Positions 1-10,315 of a DNA stretch of 64,000 nucleotides are shown one piece after another (the first letter of the stretch is position 1; the number at the start of each line of letters is the position of its first letter). Where the stretch lies: assembly GCA_958450365.1 (NCBI GenBank), contig CAUEEP010000729.1, positions 1,452,501-1,516,500 on the forward strand. The letters are read 5' to 3'. The translations under genes and the position numbers were made by a program. The notes beneath the pieces are model-generated. The model searched no databases. It worked only from the letters and a program-made list of their open reading frames with translations, and was not told the origin of the DNA. This stretch comes from Mesorhabditis belari. Lineage: Eukaryota > Nematoda > Chromadorea > Rhabditida > Rhabditidae.

Positions 1-66
1 AACCAGTGACCTAAGGATAGCTGCTCGCTCTACAGTCCTCCGCTCTACCAACTGAGCTATGGCTGG
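1..66 (-). tRNA. tRNA-Tyr(GTA), cut by window edge
   Basis: Minus-strand tRNA-Tyr whose 3' end lies outside the window. Acceptor 5' strand, D-arm, anticodon loop CTGTAGA and the short intron are present and match the complete copies at 8189-8272 and 9700-9783. The flank after the gene (67-120) is nearly identical to that of the 8189 copy, so the two arose by segmental duplication. Confidence 0.85.
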
Positions 67-400
67 CCGAGGTGACGGGTGGGAATTGGGCTTATCTTTG
101 ATCGGGAGTCAATTTCAGTCAATCGTTTCACTCAGTCAAGTTAGTGCTTTCAGAGTTTGAAAAAACGAAAAATGCTTTCAGAATTTGAATTTTCATGAAT
201 CCATGAGACAAACACATGTTTTTGAATAATTTTTCCGCTTTGGCTTGTATAAAACATAGAGCATTGAGGGATTTGGGACGGGCGGGTCACCATTTTCAAG
301 GTCATTTTCGTCGATTGGAAATCGATAGGAAAGCCAATCAAGATATTCATCTATAAAGTACTTTAAAGCCTATTTAAATACTATAAATACTATAAATACT
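67..400. other. spacer with duplicated tRNA flank
   Basis: The first ~50 bases match the flank of the tRNA-Tyr copy at 8189-8272. The rest is A+T-rich and carries no exon, motif or long repeat that I can identify, ending in short TATAAATAC repeats. Confidence 0.5.
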
Positions 401-401
401 A

Positions 402-916
402 TTGGGTTGGTGACTTGAAAACTGCCGGACTTTGAACTAAAATTTATTCAGCATAAAACTATCAATTCATTCCAAATAATCTCCATTATTATTGACGACT
501 TCTGCCCATTTTATACGCAATTTGCGGATTCCTCTTTCGTAGCAGGATTTTGGTTTGTGTGTGAGACAAGTGTGAGAGTCAAAAATGGAGGAATGTCTCA
601 GGTTGAGCACTTTCCTCAAAAGAAACCCATTTTGGTGTCAATGGAAAAGTTGTAGAGAATCAAAAATTAAGCTTATAGCCAAATTTCCAAAAAGATACAC
701 TTAGTAGTTTCGCTTAAAATGCAAATTTTGTTGAAAATTCGTAAATTTCGCATTTCTTGAAAACCAGTTTTTGAATCGTTCTGAAAATTTGGATATAAGC
801 TTGATTTTTGATTCTCTACAACTTTTCCATTGACACCAAAATGGGTTTCTTTTGAAGAAAGTGCTGAGAACTGTCACATATGACAATAGCCGGCAGTTTT
901 CAATTCTCCAACCCAA
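402..916. mobile_element. mariner-derived MITE, family D
   Basis: About 515 bp flanked by TA, with inverted ends reading TTGGGTTGGTGACTTGAAAA on the left and its complement ending CCAACCCAA on the right. The left part keeps a decayed scrap of mariner transposase C-terminus, also seen at 53068-53460. The right part is a hairpin in which ~60-bp arms (containing GTTGTAGAGAATCAAAAA) surround a ~100-bp loop. A second full copy is at 53828-54369 and a half copy ends at 1898. Non-autonomous: no usable transposase frame. Confidence 0.8.
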
Positions 917-1034
917 TATATTGACTATTTTAATGATCATTTGATGCAGAATGAAATTGCGCATCGAATGACACCAAAAACAACTTAAAATATAATATCC
1001 ATGCAAAATGAAATATTGGTAGGGCTGAAAAAAA

Positions 1035-1130
1035 TGCCCGTACAGTAAGGCAGACAGAAAGACAGACAGATACAGTAACCCCCCTCCCCCCTCCCCTCCC
1101 CCTCCTTTCCCGCCATTTCATTTCCCCTTT
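1035..1130. repeat. CAGA microsatellite and C-rich tract
   Basis: Degenerate (CAGA)n followed by an unusually C-rich, TCCCC-type stretch at 1078-1105 in otherwise A+T-rich DNA. No gene seen. Confidence 0.6.
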
Positions 1131-1216
1131 TTGCGCAGTGATTCTTTTTCGAGAGTTTTCAATTCACCAACCCAATAGATCGACAAAACAAAAAAGAGTA
1201 ATTAGTAACTTGTATT

Positions 1217-1575
1217 GTATTGGGTTGATGCATAATTATCCGGACTTCTTTTTGCGTGCTTGTATCTTTTTTGTTTTGAAAGCTTTTTGTCTATTTCTTT
1301 TTTTTAAATATTCGTTATTCTTTAGTGAACAAAATGCGTGTCGACAATCATATCCATCTTCGCCATATCATGCTCTACCACTTCGAAAAGGGATGGTCTG
1401 CCGCAGAGTCGTTTCGCGATCTCAAAGAACTGGAGAAGCCCCAACGGACTACCACGTCAATCGATCGCTCAAAAATTGGCAAACAAATAAGATCTACAAC
1501 GATTTGGATGACTTGATAGACGATGTTAAAGCGTGGATTGCCTCCAAAGATCGTTTATTCAATATTTTGTAGTAG
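1217..1575 (+). pseudogene. mariner transposase, internally deleted
   Basis: Remnant of a mariner transposase. From the ATG at 1332 the frame reads MRVDNHIHLRHIMLYHFEKG, the typical first helix-turn-helix of mariner transposases. It then jumps directly to a C-terminal stretch (DDLIDDVKAWIASKD, near 1510-1555). The whole catalytic DD34D domain is missing, so it cannot be active. The left edge has a mariner-like end (TTGGGTTGATGCATAA at ~1218); no matching right end is visible. One frame spanning 1138-1572 is open only because of the deletion. Confidence 0.8.
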
Positions 1576-1674
1576 TAGTTAAAGATTTTTGTGTACTTGT
1601 CGGTTATATTAGGTACATGCATAAGAAATGCGCATTTCAACATTGGAACCATATTCAGAAGGATTTAAGCTTTA

Positions 1675-1898
1675 AGAATACTTAGTACTTTCGCTTAAAA
1701 TGCAAGTTTTGTGCAAAAATTCGTAAATTTGGCATTTCTTGAAAACCAGTTTTTGAATCGTTCTGAAAATTTGTAAATAAGCTTGATTTTTGATTCTCTA
1801 CAACTTTTCCATTGACACCAAAATGGGTTTCTTTTGAAGAAAGTGCTCAAAAAGGGACATATGACAAGAGCCGACAGTTTTCAATTCTCCAACCCAAT
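1675..1898. mobile_element. family D MITE, right half
   Basis: Near-identical to 690-916: the same hairpin arm (CAACTTTTCCATTGACACC) and the same terminal CCAACCCAA followed by TA. The left half is missing. Confidence 0.75.
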
Positions 1899-2540
1899 AC
1901 TATAAATACTATAAAGACAGAGTAAATAAACGTAAAGAATGCAAAAAAGACAAAAAGATTGATGAAAATCTAGTGATATTTGGTGGAGAGTGCTTGGCCA
2001 AATCTTGGCCTGGATTCATTTTCTGCTCACTAATCGTTGTCTCGTCGGAAATCCCTTTTCTCTTTTCTCTTTTCTCCATTCTTTTCTCATCCAATCAATC
2101 TCTTTCTCTTTTTTTCGATTCTTTTACTTTAATTAACACATTCCCCCACTTTTCCCAGATCTCAAAGAATTCCGAAAAAAACTTGGTAATCACCAGAATA
2201 TTTGATTTAAATAGAGTTTTGTTTAGGAGATTTTGCAGAATTTTTGATACTTCTTACTTCTTAAAGCAATTCTTTTCTTTTACAGACCAGAACTGGTTTA
2301 CAAGTAGTAGCTGGGCTCAAAAACCAGGCCTGACCCTGGTTTATTGCCTGAATATCTGACTAGAGCTGACTCTAGCCTGGCTTACAGGTCCTATTGGAAT
2401 TGTTCGACATTTTGCTGACCTTAGCTTGATGCCCTGGCTCAGTCTGGGCAATCAAAAGTATCTACTAAAATAAATTACTAACGAAAAGTATAAAGAAACC
2501 CAAATTAAGCCAGGTTTGTTCTAAAAATCTACTAAATAAA
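1899..2540. other. no gene recognised
   Basis: A+T-rich spacer. A 128-codon open frame at 1973-2359 has no recognisable family, low-complexity composition and no splice context, so I do not call it a gene. 2300-2540 contains scattered CCTGGCTT-like words related to the array at 2811-2900. Confidence 0.4.
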
Positions 2541-2676
2541 AGAAAAGTGTCTGTCCGTCCGTACGGCCGAGATCTCAGCCTCCAGTGAAACGATTTAAAT
2601 GATTTTTAGTTTATTAGCCTTAGAATTCTATCTAGTTATGCATCTCATATCTCATTTTTCAATAAGCAAAAGCCAT

Positions 2677-2765
2677 GGTCCAGCCGGAAGTAGAACTGGG
2701 ATCATGTGGGCTGTAAACAAGCGCCCTCCCGACTGCTCTACGGCGACGTAACCACTGAGCGAGAA
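2677..2765 (-). pseudogene. degenerate tRNA-like sequence
   Basis: Minus-strand sequence with an A-box-like GCTCAGTGGTTACG and a B-box-like AGTTCTACTTCC, but acceptor and anticodon stems do not pair. It resembles other tRNA remnants in this window. Low certainty. Confidence 0.3.
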
Positions 2766-2810
2766 CAACCCAGTCTTAACCGGGTTTTTCAGCTGGTAGT
2801 CAGCCTGGAA

Positions 2811-2905
2811 GAAGAACTGACCCAAGCCTGGCCTAACCCAAGCCTGGCCTAACCCAAGTCTGGCCTAACCCAAGTCTGGCCTAACCCAAGCCAGAACTGA
2901 CCCTA
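2811..2905. repeat. CTGGCCTAACCCAAGC minisatellite
   Basis: About five head-to-tail copies of a 16-17-bp unit (CCTGGCCTAACCCAAG with C/T variants). Confidence 0.75.
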
Positions 2906-3464
2906 CTAGCGAACCCAAGCCATGAAAAATATAAATTCAAACTCAAGGACCAGGTCCAAGCCTGGCTTCAGAGCCTTTTTTTTGTAGATTTGCAATAAAA
3001 CCAGGTAAACCCTCGGCAAGATCAGAAGCTTAGCATTAGTTTAAAGCTTTTAGTTTTAGCTTAGCTTTTAGTTTTAGCTTAGTCAAAAGCTAGGACTTTG
3101 AAATGAGACTCTTTCCTACTCTGTAGACATTATTCAGCCAAATATCGAAATTATGTCATGTAATTTTCGGGGTTGTGACGTGAAATGCTCCCAGACTTGC
3201 CGCTAATGATCGGAGGGGAGACAAATGCACACACACGACTTCTTTTCTCCTTTTTTTTAGCCCCCAAAACACAATTGGGATTGAGTTTTAATCATAGAGA
3301 AAATACCGTAAAAAACTTTAACGTTTTTCTTCGTAAAAAGCGTCTTTCTCTAGAAACTCTAGAAACTCTAGAAGTAAAAACTCTAGAGAGTGCCTCAAAT
3401 ACAAGGTTGTCCAGGATTACGGGGACTAGGGGTATCTTTGATATTGCATATTTTTGCTTATAGA
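2906..3464. other. no gene recognised
   Basis: A+T-rich spacer with short tandem words (TTTTAGTTTTAGCTTAG at 3046-3080; CTAGAAACT repeats at 3351-3375). No exon-like segment. Confidence 0.4.
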
Positions 3465-3545
3465 TGTCGTAGATGTCGAAATTCAGCCGTTAACGAATCA
3501 ATTCGTTAGCGGCTGAGTGGCTTCGTAAACGGCTACAACATATAT
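3465..3545. mobile_element. family H terminal inverted repeat, solo
   Basis: An ~80-bp palindromic element: GTCGAAATTCAGCCGTTAACG facing TTAGCGGCTGA and CGTAAACGGCTAC. The same ends bound the large elements at about 45003 and 59410-60115, so this is a stripped-down copy or a solo end. Confidence 0.65.
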
Positions 3546-3677
3546 TTTTTTGTCTTTCTTTTTGTTTATTTTATTTATTTAACTATTTAATTACTATTTT
3601 CTCTTAATAAAATCTCATTTTAGAATGGCGAAGAAGTCAGTGTACCGAGATGCTTCTGGAGTATCGAGATGCGATCA

Positions 3678-3912
3678 TTATGGCGTTCTGGCACAAGCGT
3701 GGCGTTCTGGCACAAGCGTGGCGCTCTGGCACAAGCGTGGCGTTCTGGCACAAGCGTGGCGCTCTGGCACAAGCGTGGCGTTCTGGTACAAGCGTGGCGT
3801 TCTGGCACAAGCGTGGCGCTCTGGCACAAGTGTGGCGTTCTGGCACAAGCGTGGCGTTCTGGTACAAGCGTGGCGCTCTGGCACAAGCGTGGCGTTCTGG
3901 CACAAGCGTGTT
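3678..3912. repeat. 19-bp minisatellite, open in all six frames
   Basis: About twelve copies of GGCGTTCTGGCACAAGCGT with a few T/C changes. Because 19 is not a multiple of 3, each reading frame cycles through all three codon phases. The unit lacks stop codons on both strands, so all six frames are open for 75 or more codons here. It interrupts the Tc1-like pseudogene that follows. The open frames are a by-product of the repeat rather than evidence of a protein. Confidence 0.85.
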
Positions 3913-4692
3913 GTTCTGGCGATGGATATCTCTAAGCGATTGATGATTTTAGCCTCGTTCTTGTTGCAAACAACTTGTTTACAACTCGACCAAATCCTTT
4001 CAAGAGTTAGAAGAAATTCTGATCGTCCCGCAAGGGAGTGGTAAAGCGACCGTTGTCACCAAAGCTAATATCAAGCAGGTTCGAGATCAGCTACGTTTGA
4101 AAGGCACTCACTGACGGAAAGATTATTTCCGATAAGATCATTTTCCAAACTACGGGAGCACTTACATAAATTTCTAGGAAATAGTTCTAGGAAAGTTCCC
4201 AAAACCGCCATTTTCCAATACAAAAAGTGGCAGTTTTGGGAAAACGAAAAGTTGAGTAAAAGTTTGTTTGTTGAGTTTGTTGAGTAAAATCGTTCGAATC
4301 GAGCTATCTTTTTTCTTAAAATAAAGCTTAGAATCTTTGCTATCTTTTTGATGTTTTAATTCGGGGCAAAACGTTAGTCGATCATTGAGAAAACGGACTC
4401 CGGAGTTGACTACCCCCGGAAAATCAAGATGATTAATGTAAGTATAGGTACTGCATTGCGGTAACTCAACTCTGAGATTCCTCTGTTTTTTTTTTCAACA
4501 AGGAATCAAAGTCAATGCGTTATTTAGGTATGCTTAAGCAAGAAATACATTGATCCATGGGCTGAAAAGCATTTTGGAAACAGGATTTGGTGCTTTCAAC
4601 AGGATGGAACACAAAGCGCGCATCGTTCAAGATTGGTGCAAGCAGAATTTCCCCGAGTTGATTGATTTTGATTTAAACCAGATATTAGATCA

Positions 4693-4785
4693 AAATAGGA
4701 ACCGTATTGGAAGCGTATTGGAACCGTATTGGAACCGTATTGGAACCGTATTAGATCAAAATAGGAACCGTATTGGAACCAACAA
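4693..4785. repeat. GGAACCGTATT minisatellite
   Basis: Tandem ATTGGAACCGTATTGGAACC units interspersed with TAGATCAAAATA. It sits exactly between the FPELIDF segment and the PDLNPLEY segment of the Tc1-like pseudogene, displacing the usual WPP(S) residues. Confidence 0.75.
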
Positions 4786-4985
4786 GCCCTGACCTTAACC
4801 CTCTCGAGTATTGTATGAAATGTATGCAAAAGCATGTTCAAAACCCCATCAAACCGTCGATTCTTTGAAAGCTTTGGGACGAACTGGACTAGAGTGTGTT
4901 CCTTGTAGACAACGCGTTTTCTAAAAAGCGCGCGCCAAAGAGAAGCTACCGTAACCCTATGCTTTGCATCAGCAAATTTTTCAAA

Positions 4986-5445
4986 ATGCCAATGTACATT
5001 AAATGCCAATGTACGCTTTTTTCTATTACTCTTTCCATAACTTTTTGTTGTTTTTTTTGACGGAAACACTACGGAAACTATACAAGAAAAAAAACCGTCC
5101 TCGTAAAGCTGCCCCGTTGCTTGTTATTCTAGTCTTCTTGAAAGTCGACGAGTGTAAGAGAGTCCACATCAACAACCCTAAAACAATTTTGTATAATTTC
5201 TTTTAAAAAGTCTAAAGAGGAGCAAAAAAAAATACAATACCTTCAAATGGTCGTCCTCCGCATTTCTTGAAGTCGGACACCACGCGAAAGACTTGATTTT
5301 CGTCGCAGCTCATGTCAAATGTTCGCTAAACTATTCAAAAACAAATTCCACGCCCTAAAAAAACCTAAATCCTTAAATAAAACGATCCATTACTAGATTT
5401 TGAGAAAATTTTGCAAATTTTTTTCGCACGGCCTTTATAGCTTTG
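4986..5445. other. no gene recognised
   Basis: A+T-rich DNA downstream of the Tc1-like pseudogene. A segment near 5095-5165 may be eroded transposase 3' sequence. Nothing else supported. Confidence 0.35.
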
Positions 5446-5575
5446 CTTAAAAAGCGCACCGTTTTAGAAAACGCGTTGTCGGAGGTTTGTCGGATCAATT
5501 GTCTGACAAAAAAAGTTATCAAGGCAGATTTGTCTGACAAATTGTCTGTCAACAAGGAGCACACTCTAAGCTGGA
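5446..5575. mobile_element. family J element fragment
   Basis: A ~130-bp unit rich in TTGTCTGACAAA palindromes and ending CAACAAGGAGCACACTCTAA. A second copy is at 31660-31795, and its inverted end (AGAGTGTGTTCCTTGTAGAC) occurs at 4893-4915. It is therefore a short inverted-end element, origin unknown. Confidence 0.6.
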
Positions 5576-5593
5576 CACGCCTTACTTTCTCGC

Positions 5594-5838
5594 CGCATTC
5601 ACCGTGTGCGCATTCACCGTGTGCGCATTCACCGTGTGCGCATTCACCGTGTGCGCATTCACCGGCGCATTCACCGGTGCGCATTCACCGTGTGCGCATT
5701 CACCGTGTGCGCATTCACCGTGTGCGCATTCACCGTGTGCGCATTCACCGTGTGCGCATTCACCGTGTGCGCATTCACCGTGTGCGCATTCACCGTGTGC
5801 GCATTCACCGTGTGCGCATTCACCGTGTGCGCATTCCC
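5594..5838. repeat. 15-bp minisatellite
   Basis: About 16 copies of CATTCACCGTGTGCG with one shortened variant near 5660. Fifteen is a multiple of three, so frames translate as monotonous CAFTV or HSPCA repeats. It is G+C-rich against an A+T-rich background and abuts the family J fragment. Confidence 0.85.
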
Positions 5839-6628
5839 AAAACGCACTCCGTCACTGTTGCCGAGATTCTTTTTGAAAAATAGTAAATTGTTAATGTAAA
5901 TTGTTAATGTAAATATTAAAGTATTGTATTAAAATCAATTTTTGCTGTCTTGGTGTCATTTTAAATTTAAATCCTCAAGTTCTTTAGTCCCTTGGCAGTT
6001 CCTTCCTTTAGTCCCTAATCCTTGGCAACTCTGTACAGAGTGCGGCATAAGTCCTGACACCATTTTAAAATCAATTTAATTCATTTAATCAACCAAAAGT
6101 AGTGCTATTGCTGCTTGTTTTGCTTTATTTCTTTTTTTTATCTATCATTTTCTTTATTTATCGTTAAAAAACATAAAAACTAGCTGATTTTTTGTTTTAG
6201 GTATGATCATGGATCTTGAGAAGAAGCGAATAACAGTTTCAATGACCATTTCAACATTTCAATCGCTAACCTTTTGTACTTCAGCAAGACTGGGCTCAGG
6301 CTCAGGCTCAGGCTTAGGCTTTAAAAGTGATTGCTGCTTCTTTGGCTTGCTGCTCTCGAAAAAAAGAAATTTGCCAAAAATATTATTTTTCTTGGTCTTT
6401 TATTTGCTTTTATTTGCACGAATGGAGCTCAAAAATCATTTATTTTTCTAGTAATTAACTCTAAAACCTCATTAAAACACTAAAAACTAAAAACTAATGC
6501 AGAAAAAGAGGTAAAAGACGATTTTTAGAGACTTCAAAATCGAATTTAACTTTTTTCAGCATTTATTTTGATAATCCTCGGCTAGAGTTGTTAAAGTCAT
6601 TAAAAATCTTACATTTCTTCTATTCTAT
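5839..6628. other. no gene recognised
   Basis: A+T-rich spacer. It includes TTAATGTAAATTG repeats at 5885-5915, a short GGCTCA run at 6293-6320 and poly-T tracts. No exon-like segment. Confidence 0.4.
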
Positions 6629-7147
6629 TAGGTTGATGCAAAAGTCTTTTTCATTTTTTTCGTACTTCTTTTGAAAAATAACAAAGTCATCAATTAACCT
6701 ATGGTTTGCTCTAAATGAAAAGTGTTTATTGTTGAATTTCCCATCTTTTTAAGTCAATTTGGGTTCACTTTCAAGCAAATTCGAGAGTGAAAACGGGTTT
6801 TTCATAAAATCTATAAAAACCTCTATAAAGAAATTGGCTGAATCAATTTCTCTGAAAATCTGAAAAAATATCTAACTTTTTGTGCTCTATCTTTTATTTA
6901 TTAACATCAAGATTGGTTTCCTTAGCTAAAGCGTCTAAAATGCATCATCGAGCCGTCGCCTTTTTTGACTACCCGACTTCAGGCTCTCAAAAAAATCTAG
7001 ACATAACACATTTTAAACTCGTTTTAATGTCATTTTGCAGAAAAATAATTGGCCTTTCGAATGCAATAAACCGTTGTTCAATTGGTGCATTTGTTACTTT
7101 TTAACGGAAGTACGAAAAAAATGAAAAAGACTTTTGCATCAACCTAA
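6629..7147. mobile_element. mariner-like MITE, family A
   Basis: About 519 bp bounded by TA dinucleotides and ~40-bp inverted ends starting TTAGGTTGATGCAAAAGTC. The ends match the mariner TIR style. Interior sequence is shared, in opposite orientation, with copies at 47124-47646, 48003-48350, 48922-49852 and 50100-50302. The 74-codon open frame inside is a repeat-family shadow rather than a transposase. Confidence 0.85.
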
Positions 7148-7294
7148 TATATAAAATTACGCGTAGATTTTATGATTAATTGTTTTTTTTTTGGCTTAGA
7201 TTCAGGTATTGGCTTAGAAAGCCAAAAAATGGATGAAATTTAACATTATAAATGCCTTACCTGTAATACTTGGCATAGTAGACAAGCAGATTTA

Positions 7295-7853
7295 TTAGGT
7301 TGTTCGGATATAAACAAGCGTTACTAAACTTATTCTTGTGAGGAAAGCTTTTAAAACATGTCTTTCTGTATTTAAAATACGTTATCTTGTGTATATTTGG
7401 AATCTTTTTAAAGGGATAATTTCTTATTTTTAAGACCTTTTTTCTTGCTTTAGATGACCGACTTCAAACATCAAGTTCGCATCTGCCTACTTTACGACTT
7501 CAAACTGGGCAAAACAGTCGCGGAATCCCATCGAGATTTGGTCAAAGCATTTGGGAATGATGTATTGTTCGAAAGCCGATGCCGAGCCTGATTCCAACGC
7601 TTTCGGAACGGTGATGAAAGTCTCGAGGATCATGAACACTCTTGTCGACCTCAAGTGGTGGACAACGATATTTTAAGGTCTGCAATCGAATCGGATCCAT
7701 GTCAAACGACGCGTGAACTTGCTCAACAGTTTCTAAGTTCAAATTCTACCATTGATGAGCATCTCCACACCATTGGAAAGGCGATCAGATGCGGGAAATG
7801 GCTTCCTCACGAGTTAAGCAGTGCAAACGCTCGTTTATATCCGAACAACCTAA
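7295..7853 (+). pseudogene. mariner element B with truncated transposase
   Basis: A short mariner copy, TA-flanked with inverted ends TTAGGTTGTTCGGATATAAA. From the ATG at 7454 it encodes the N-terminal third of a mariner transposase: first HTH (MTDFKHQVRICLLYDFKLGK), then FQRFRNGDESLEDHEHSCRP, then the second HTH. It then reaches IRCGKWLPHELS, the linker that precedes the first catalytic Asp, and runs straight into the right terminal repeat. The catalytic domain is deleted. A TGA at 7589-7591 replaces the conserved Trp before FQRF. Both lesions make it inactive, although the copy is otherwise well preserved. Confidence 0.85.
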
Positions 7854-7855
7854 TA

Positions 7856-8188
7856 GATTTCATAAACAAATGCTTTTCCTAAAAATCCCCAAAAAGCTTC
7901 TCTCTTTCTCAAAAAGCTCAGGTGTTGCTCGTTTTTCGTTCTTTTTGTTTTCATCTTTCATTTTTCATCTCTCTTTTCCACAAAACGACTCGAGAGCGTA
8001 ATCGTAACGCTCACTTTCAACACTGTTACAACAAGTGAAAGAGAGTTCTAGAAAGGCGGAATTGAATTTGTTTTTGAGAAATAGAAATAGCTCATTCAAA
8101 GAAATAGCTCATTGTAAGCTAGAACCATTTTTAGATAAAAGACTGGAAATGGTTTTCCTTGTGTTTTGTGTCTAAAACAAAAAAAAAT
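7856..8188. other. no gene recognised
   Basis: Spacer with T-rich tracts (7880-7990) and two short AGAAATAGCTCATT repeats near 8085-8110. Nothing supported as a gene. Confidence 0.4.
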
Positions 8189-8272
8189 TCCAGCCAACCG
8201 GATTCGAACCAGTGACCTAAGGATAGCTGCTCGCTCTACAGTCCTCCGCTCTACCAACTGAGCTATGGCTGG
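8189..8272 (-). tRNA. tRNA-Tyr(GTA) with intron
   Basis: Complete minus-strand tRNA-Tyr. Acceptor stem CCAGCCA/TGGCTGG pairs perfectly. D-arm GCTCAGTTGGTAGAGC, anticodon stem GAGGA/TCCTT, loop CTGTAG-A and T-loop GGTTCGAATCC are all standard. An 11-nt intron follows position 37 (AGCGAGCAGCT), as expected for eukaryotic tRNA-Tyr. It decodes UAU and UAC. Confidence 0.95.
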
Positions 8273-8520
8273 GCGAGGTGACGGGTGGGAATTGAGCTTA
8301 TCTTTGATCGAGAGTCAATTTGGCTCTCTAGTCTTCGAGGCAGCCGGTTGAAATTGAGGTTATCTTTGAGTCGATTTTCTGACTAGAGTCGATTATCTCC
8401 TTTGTCGGGTGGCCGTTCTAAAGCCCGTCCCAGCTACCGTAATCCCTCTGGATTATTGAATTTCTTACGGATTACGGTAGCGAATTGATTTCAACAATTT
8501 AGTAAAAAACAAGAAAAAAT

Positions 8521-8604
8521 TCCAGCCAACCGGATTCGAACCAGTGACCTAAGGATAGCTGCTCGATCTACAGTCCTCCGCTCTACCAACTGAGCTATGG
8601 CTGG
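8521..8604 (-). tRNA. tRNA-Tyr(GTA) with intron
   Basis: Second complete copy, identical in the mature part to 8189-8272, with one base change inside the intron. It is preceded and followed by duplicated flank (CTACCGTAATCC near 8432 and AAGGGCTTGAAATT after the gene), showing a tandem segmental duplication. Confidence 0.95.
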
Positions 8605-9378
8605 GCAAGAGAAGGGCTTGAAATTGTGCTTATCAATTGGTAGAAATTGATTCCTTAAGCCTCGGCTAATCGCTCAAAAGCATGTCCAAGCTACTAAACT
8701 ATTAAGCGGATGACTGTAGACGTAATTTGTTACAGATTACGGTAGCTGAATCAAGCTTTTAAAACGCCAATTAACTCTAATCTATTTAGGCTTAAATTCA
8801 GCTGAATAACTTTTAATCTATAGGTAAATTTCAAGGTATCAAGTTCCGGAGAAAGTTTTCGTCGATTTTTTTGAAGAGGGCCTTAAACTTATCCAATTTT
8901 ATCGTGCAATATCTCATTCAAAAGCTAATTATCTAGCGGATTGAATGGAAAAGACTCTTTATCAATTCATCAACTTTTAAAGTTGTTGCAGCCGTTTTAC
9001 TGAGACGCCATTGAGCTTAAATTCCAAAAAAATGGATTTTATTGGTTTTTTCGCTTGGAAACCTGTACGGAAACCTGTACGGAAACCATATTTTTTGGAA
9101 ACATCGTTAAAAATTACTCTAGAATGGAATCAAATCGTTTTTTAGCATTGAATAAAACTGATTTGACCTCGAATCGAACCCTCGATTACCATAAAACCTT
9201 TTTTCAATGTTTTCCTAAATTTTCTTACATTTAATCATTCATATTTCTTATTCTTTGGTTGGTGGTCGCTTTAAAAGCCTGTCCCAGCTACCGTAAACCG
9301 TCTGAATTAATGAATTTCTTACGGATTACGGTAGCTGATTGATTTCAACAGTAAAAAAAGTAAAAAACGAGAAAAACT

Positions 9379-9398
9379 TCCAGCCAACCGGATTCGAT
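9379..9398 (-). pseudogene. tRNA-Tyr 3' end remnant
   Basis: Only the acceptor 3' strand and T-arm half (about 19 bases) of tRNA-Tyr remain, in a duplicated flank context like that at 8400-8530. The rest of the gene is replaced by unrelated sequence. Confidence 0.75.
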
Positions 9399-9699
9399 TG
9401 GTTTGTTAAGCCGCTCTAAAGCATAGCTGCCGTAATCCCTCCAATTGGGTTACTACATCATCTACTAATTGATTAGGGTTACAGTAATCGGGTCAAGCTT
9501 TGAAACGACAGTTAGCCGAGAGCTAATTCACTTCAATTTCTCTGAATTTGTCTGTTTCTCGAATATGAATTAATCTACTGGAAAATATTGTAGATTTCAA
9601 TCAATTCTAACCATTTCGTAATTTTTAAACCATTTTTAACTAAATTATCGGACTAGAACACACCCTTTTGTCAGTAATGAACCAAAAAAGCAAAAGAAT

Positions 9700-9783
9700 T
9701 CCAGCCAACCGGATTCGAACCAGTGACCTAAGGATAGCTGCTCGCTCTACAGTCCTCCGCTCTACCAACTGAGCTATGGCTGG
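9700..9783 (-). tRNA. tRNA-Tyr(GTA) with intron
   Basis: Third complete copy in the cluster, with the same mature sequence and 11-nt intron as 8189-8272. The downstream flank (GAGAGAAGGGCTTGGAATT) resembles that of the 8521 copy. Confidence 0.95.
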
Positions 9784-10315
9784 ACGAGAGAAGGGCTTGG
9801 AATTATGCTTATCTTTAATTTGGCTCTCTATTGTTGGTCCTTTCTATTGTTGGGATTTTTAGCTTTTTCTTATAGCTTTGACTGATCCTAGCCTCATCTA
9901 TTGCATTGTTCTTAAACTATTGTTAGCCCTGGCTTGGTCTAGTTGATCCTGGCCCTCGCCCTGGCCATATTGTCGAGTGCATAAGCGACAACTTCTACAG
10001 TTTCATAATCGCACCCAGGTTTTCAAACATTTCGAACGTAACAATAGCAGTAAAAAACAATCAAACAGTGTTTTTTGTGATATTTTGTTCGTTTAAACGT
10101 TTAAATCTCAAATTTTGTGTATTGAATACCCTGCGTATTGTGCAATTCTCCATTTGGGGTTGTTTTGTTCTGTGTTTTAACGTTGAGACCAAATTCTTGC
10201 AAATCCGTGTACCTTCAAATGTCAAACTCAACGTTTCCGTCTTTCCATTGAGCCGATTTCTCAATCAGTTGTTTTTCTGGATTTCCTCTATTTTTCTCTC
10301 ATCAAGTGAATGATG
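9784..10315. other. no gene recognised
   Basis: Spacer containing TTGTTAGCCCTGGCTTGG-like words (9915-9965). Overlapping 67-81-codon frames on both strands at 10061-10313 have no recognisable motif. One diverged partial hit of the dispersed motif described in Part 2 may lie at 9651-9680. Confidence 0.35.

Larger units (their letters stand above)
3625..4985 (+). pseudogene. Tc1-like transposase pseudogene
   Basis: Broken Tc1/mariner-superfamily transposase. A helix-turn-helix linker segment is readable at 4020-4100 (DRPARE, then VVTKANIKQVRDQLRLKGTH after frame changes). The catalytic half appears at 4560-4680 with HFGNRIWCFQQDGTQ, which matches the FQQDGAP motif around the second catalytic Asp, followed by a frameshift into RIVQDWCKQNFPELIDF. 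The third-Asp motif PDLNPLEY is at ~4790-4815. Two minisatellites (3678-3912 and 4693-4785) are embedded in it. Frameshifts and stops make it inactive. Confidence 0.7.
8273..9699. repeat. duplicated spacers of the tRNA-Tyr cluster
   Basis: The spacers contain recurring blocks: TTCTAAAGCCCGTCCCAGC-type (8414, 9270), TTACGGATTACGGTAGC (8464, 9317) and TTGATTTCAAC. Outside these blocks (for example 8780-9240) the sequence is A+T-rich with nothing recognisable. Confidence 0.65.

Noticed and set aside
3625..3700. Independent gene starting MAKKSVYRDASG
   Set aside because: Runs at once into the 19-bp repeat and belongs to the decayed Tc1-like context.
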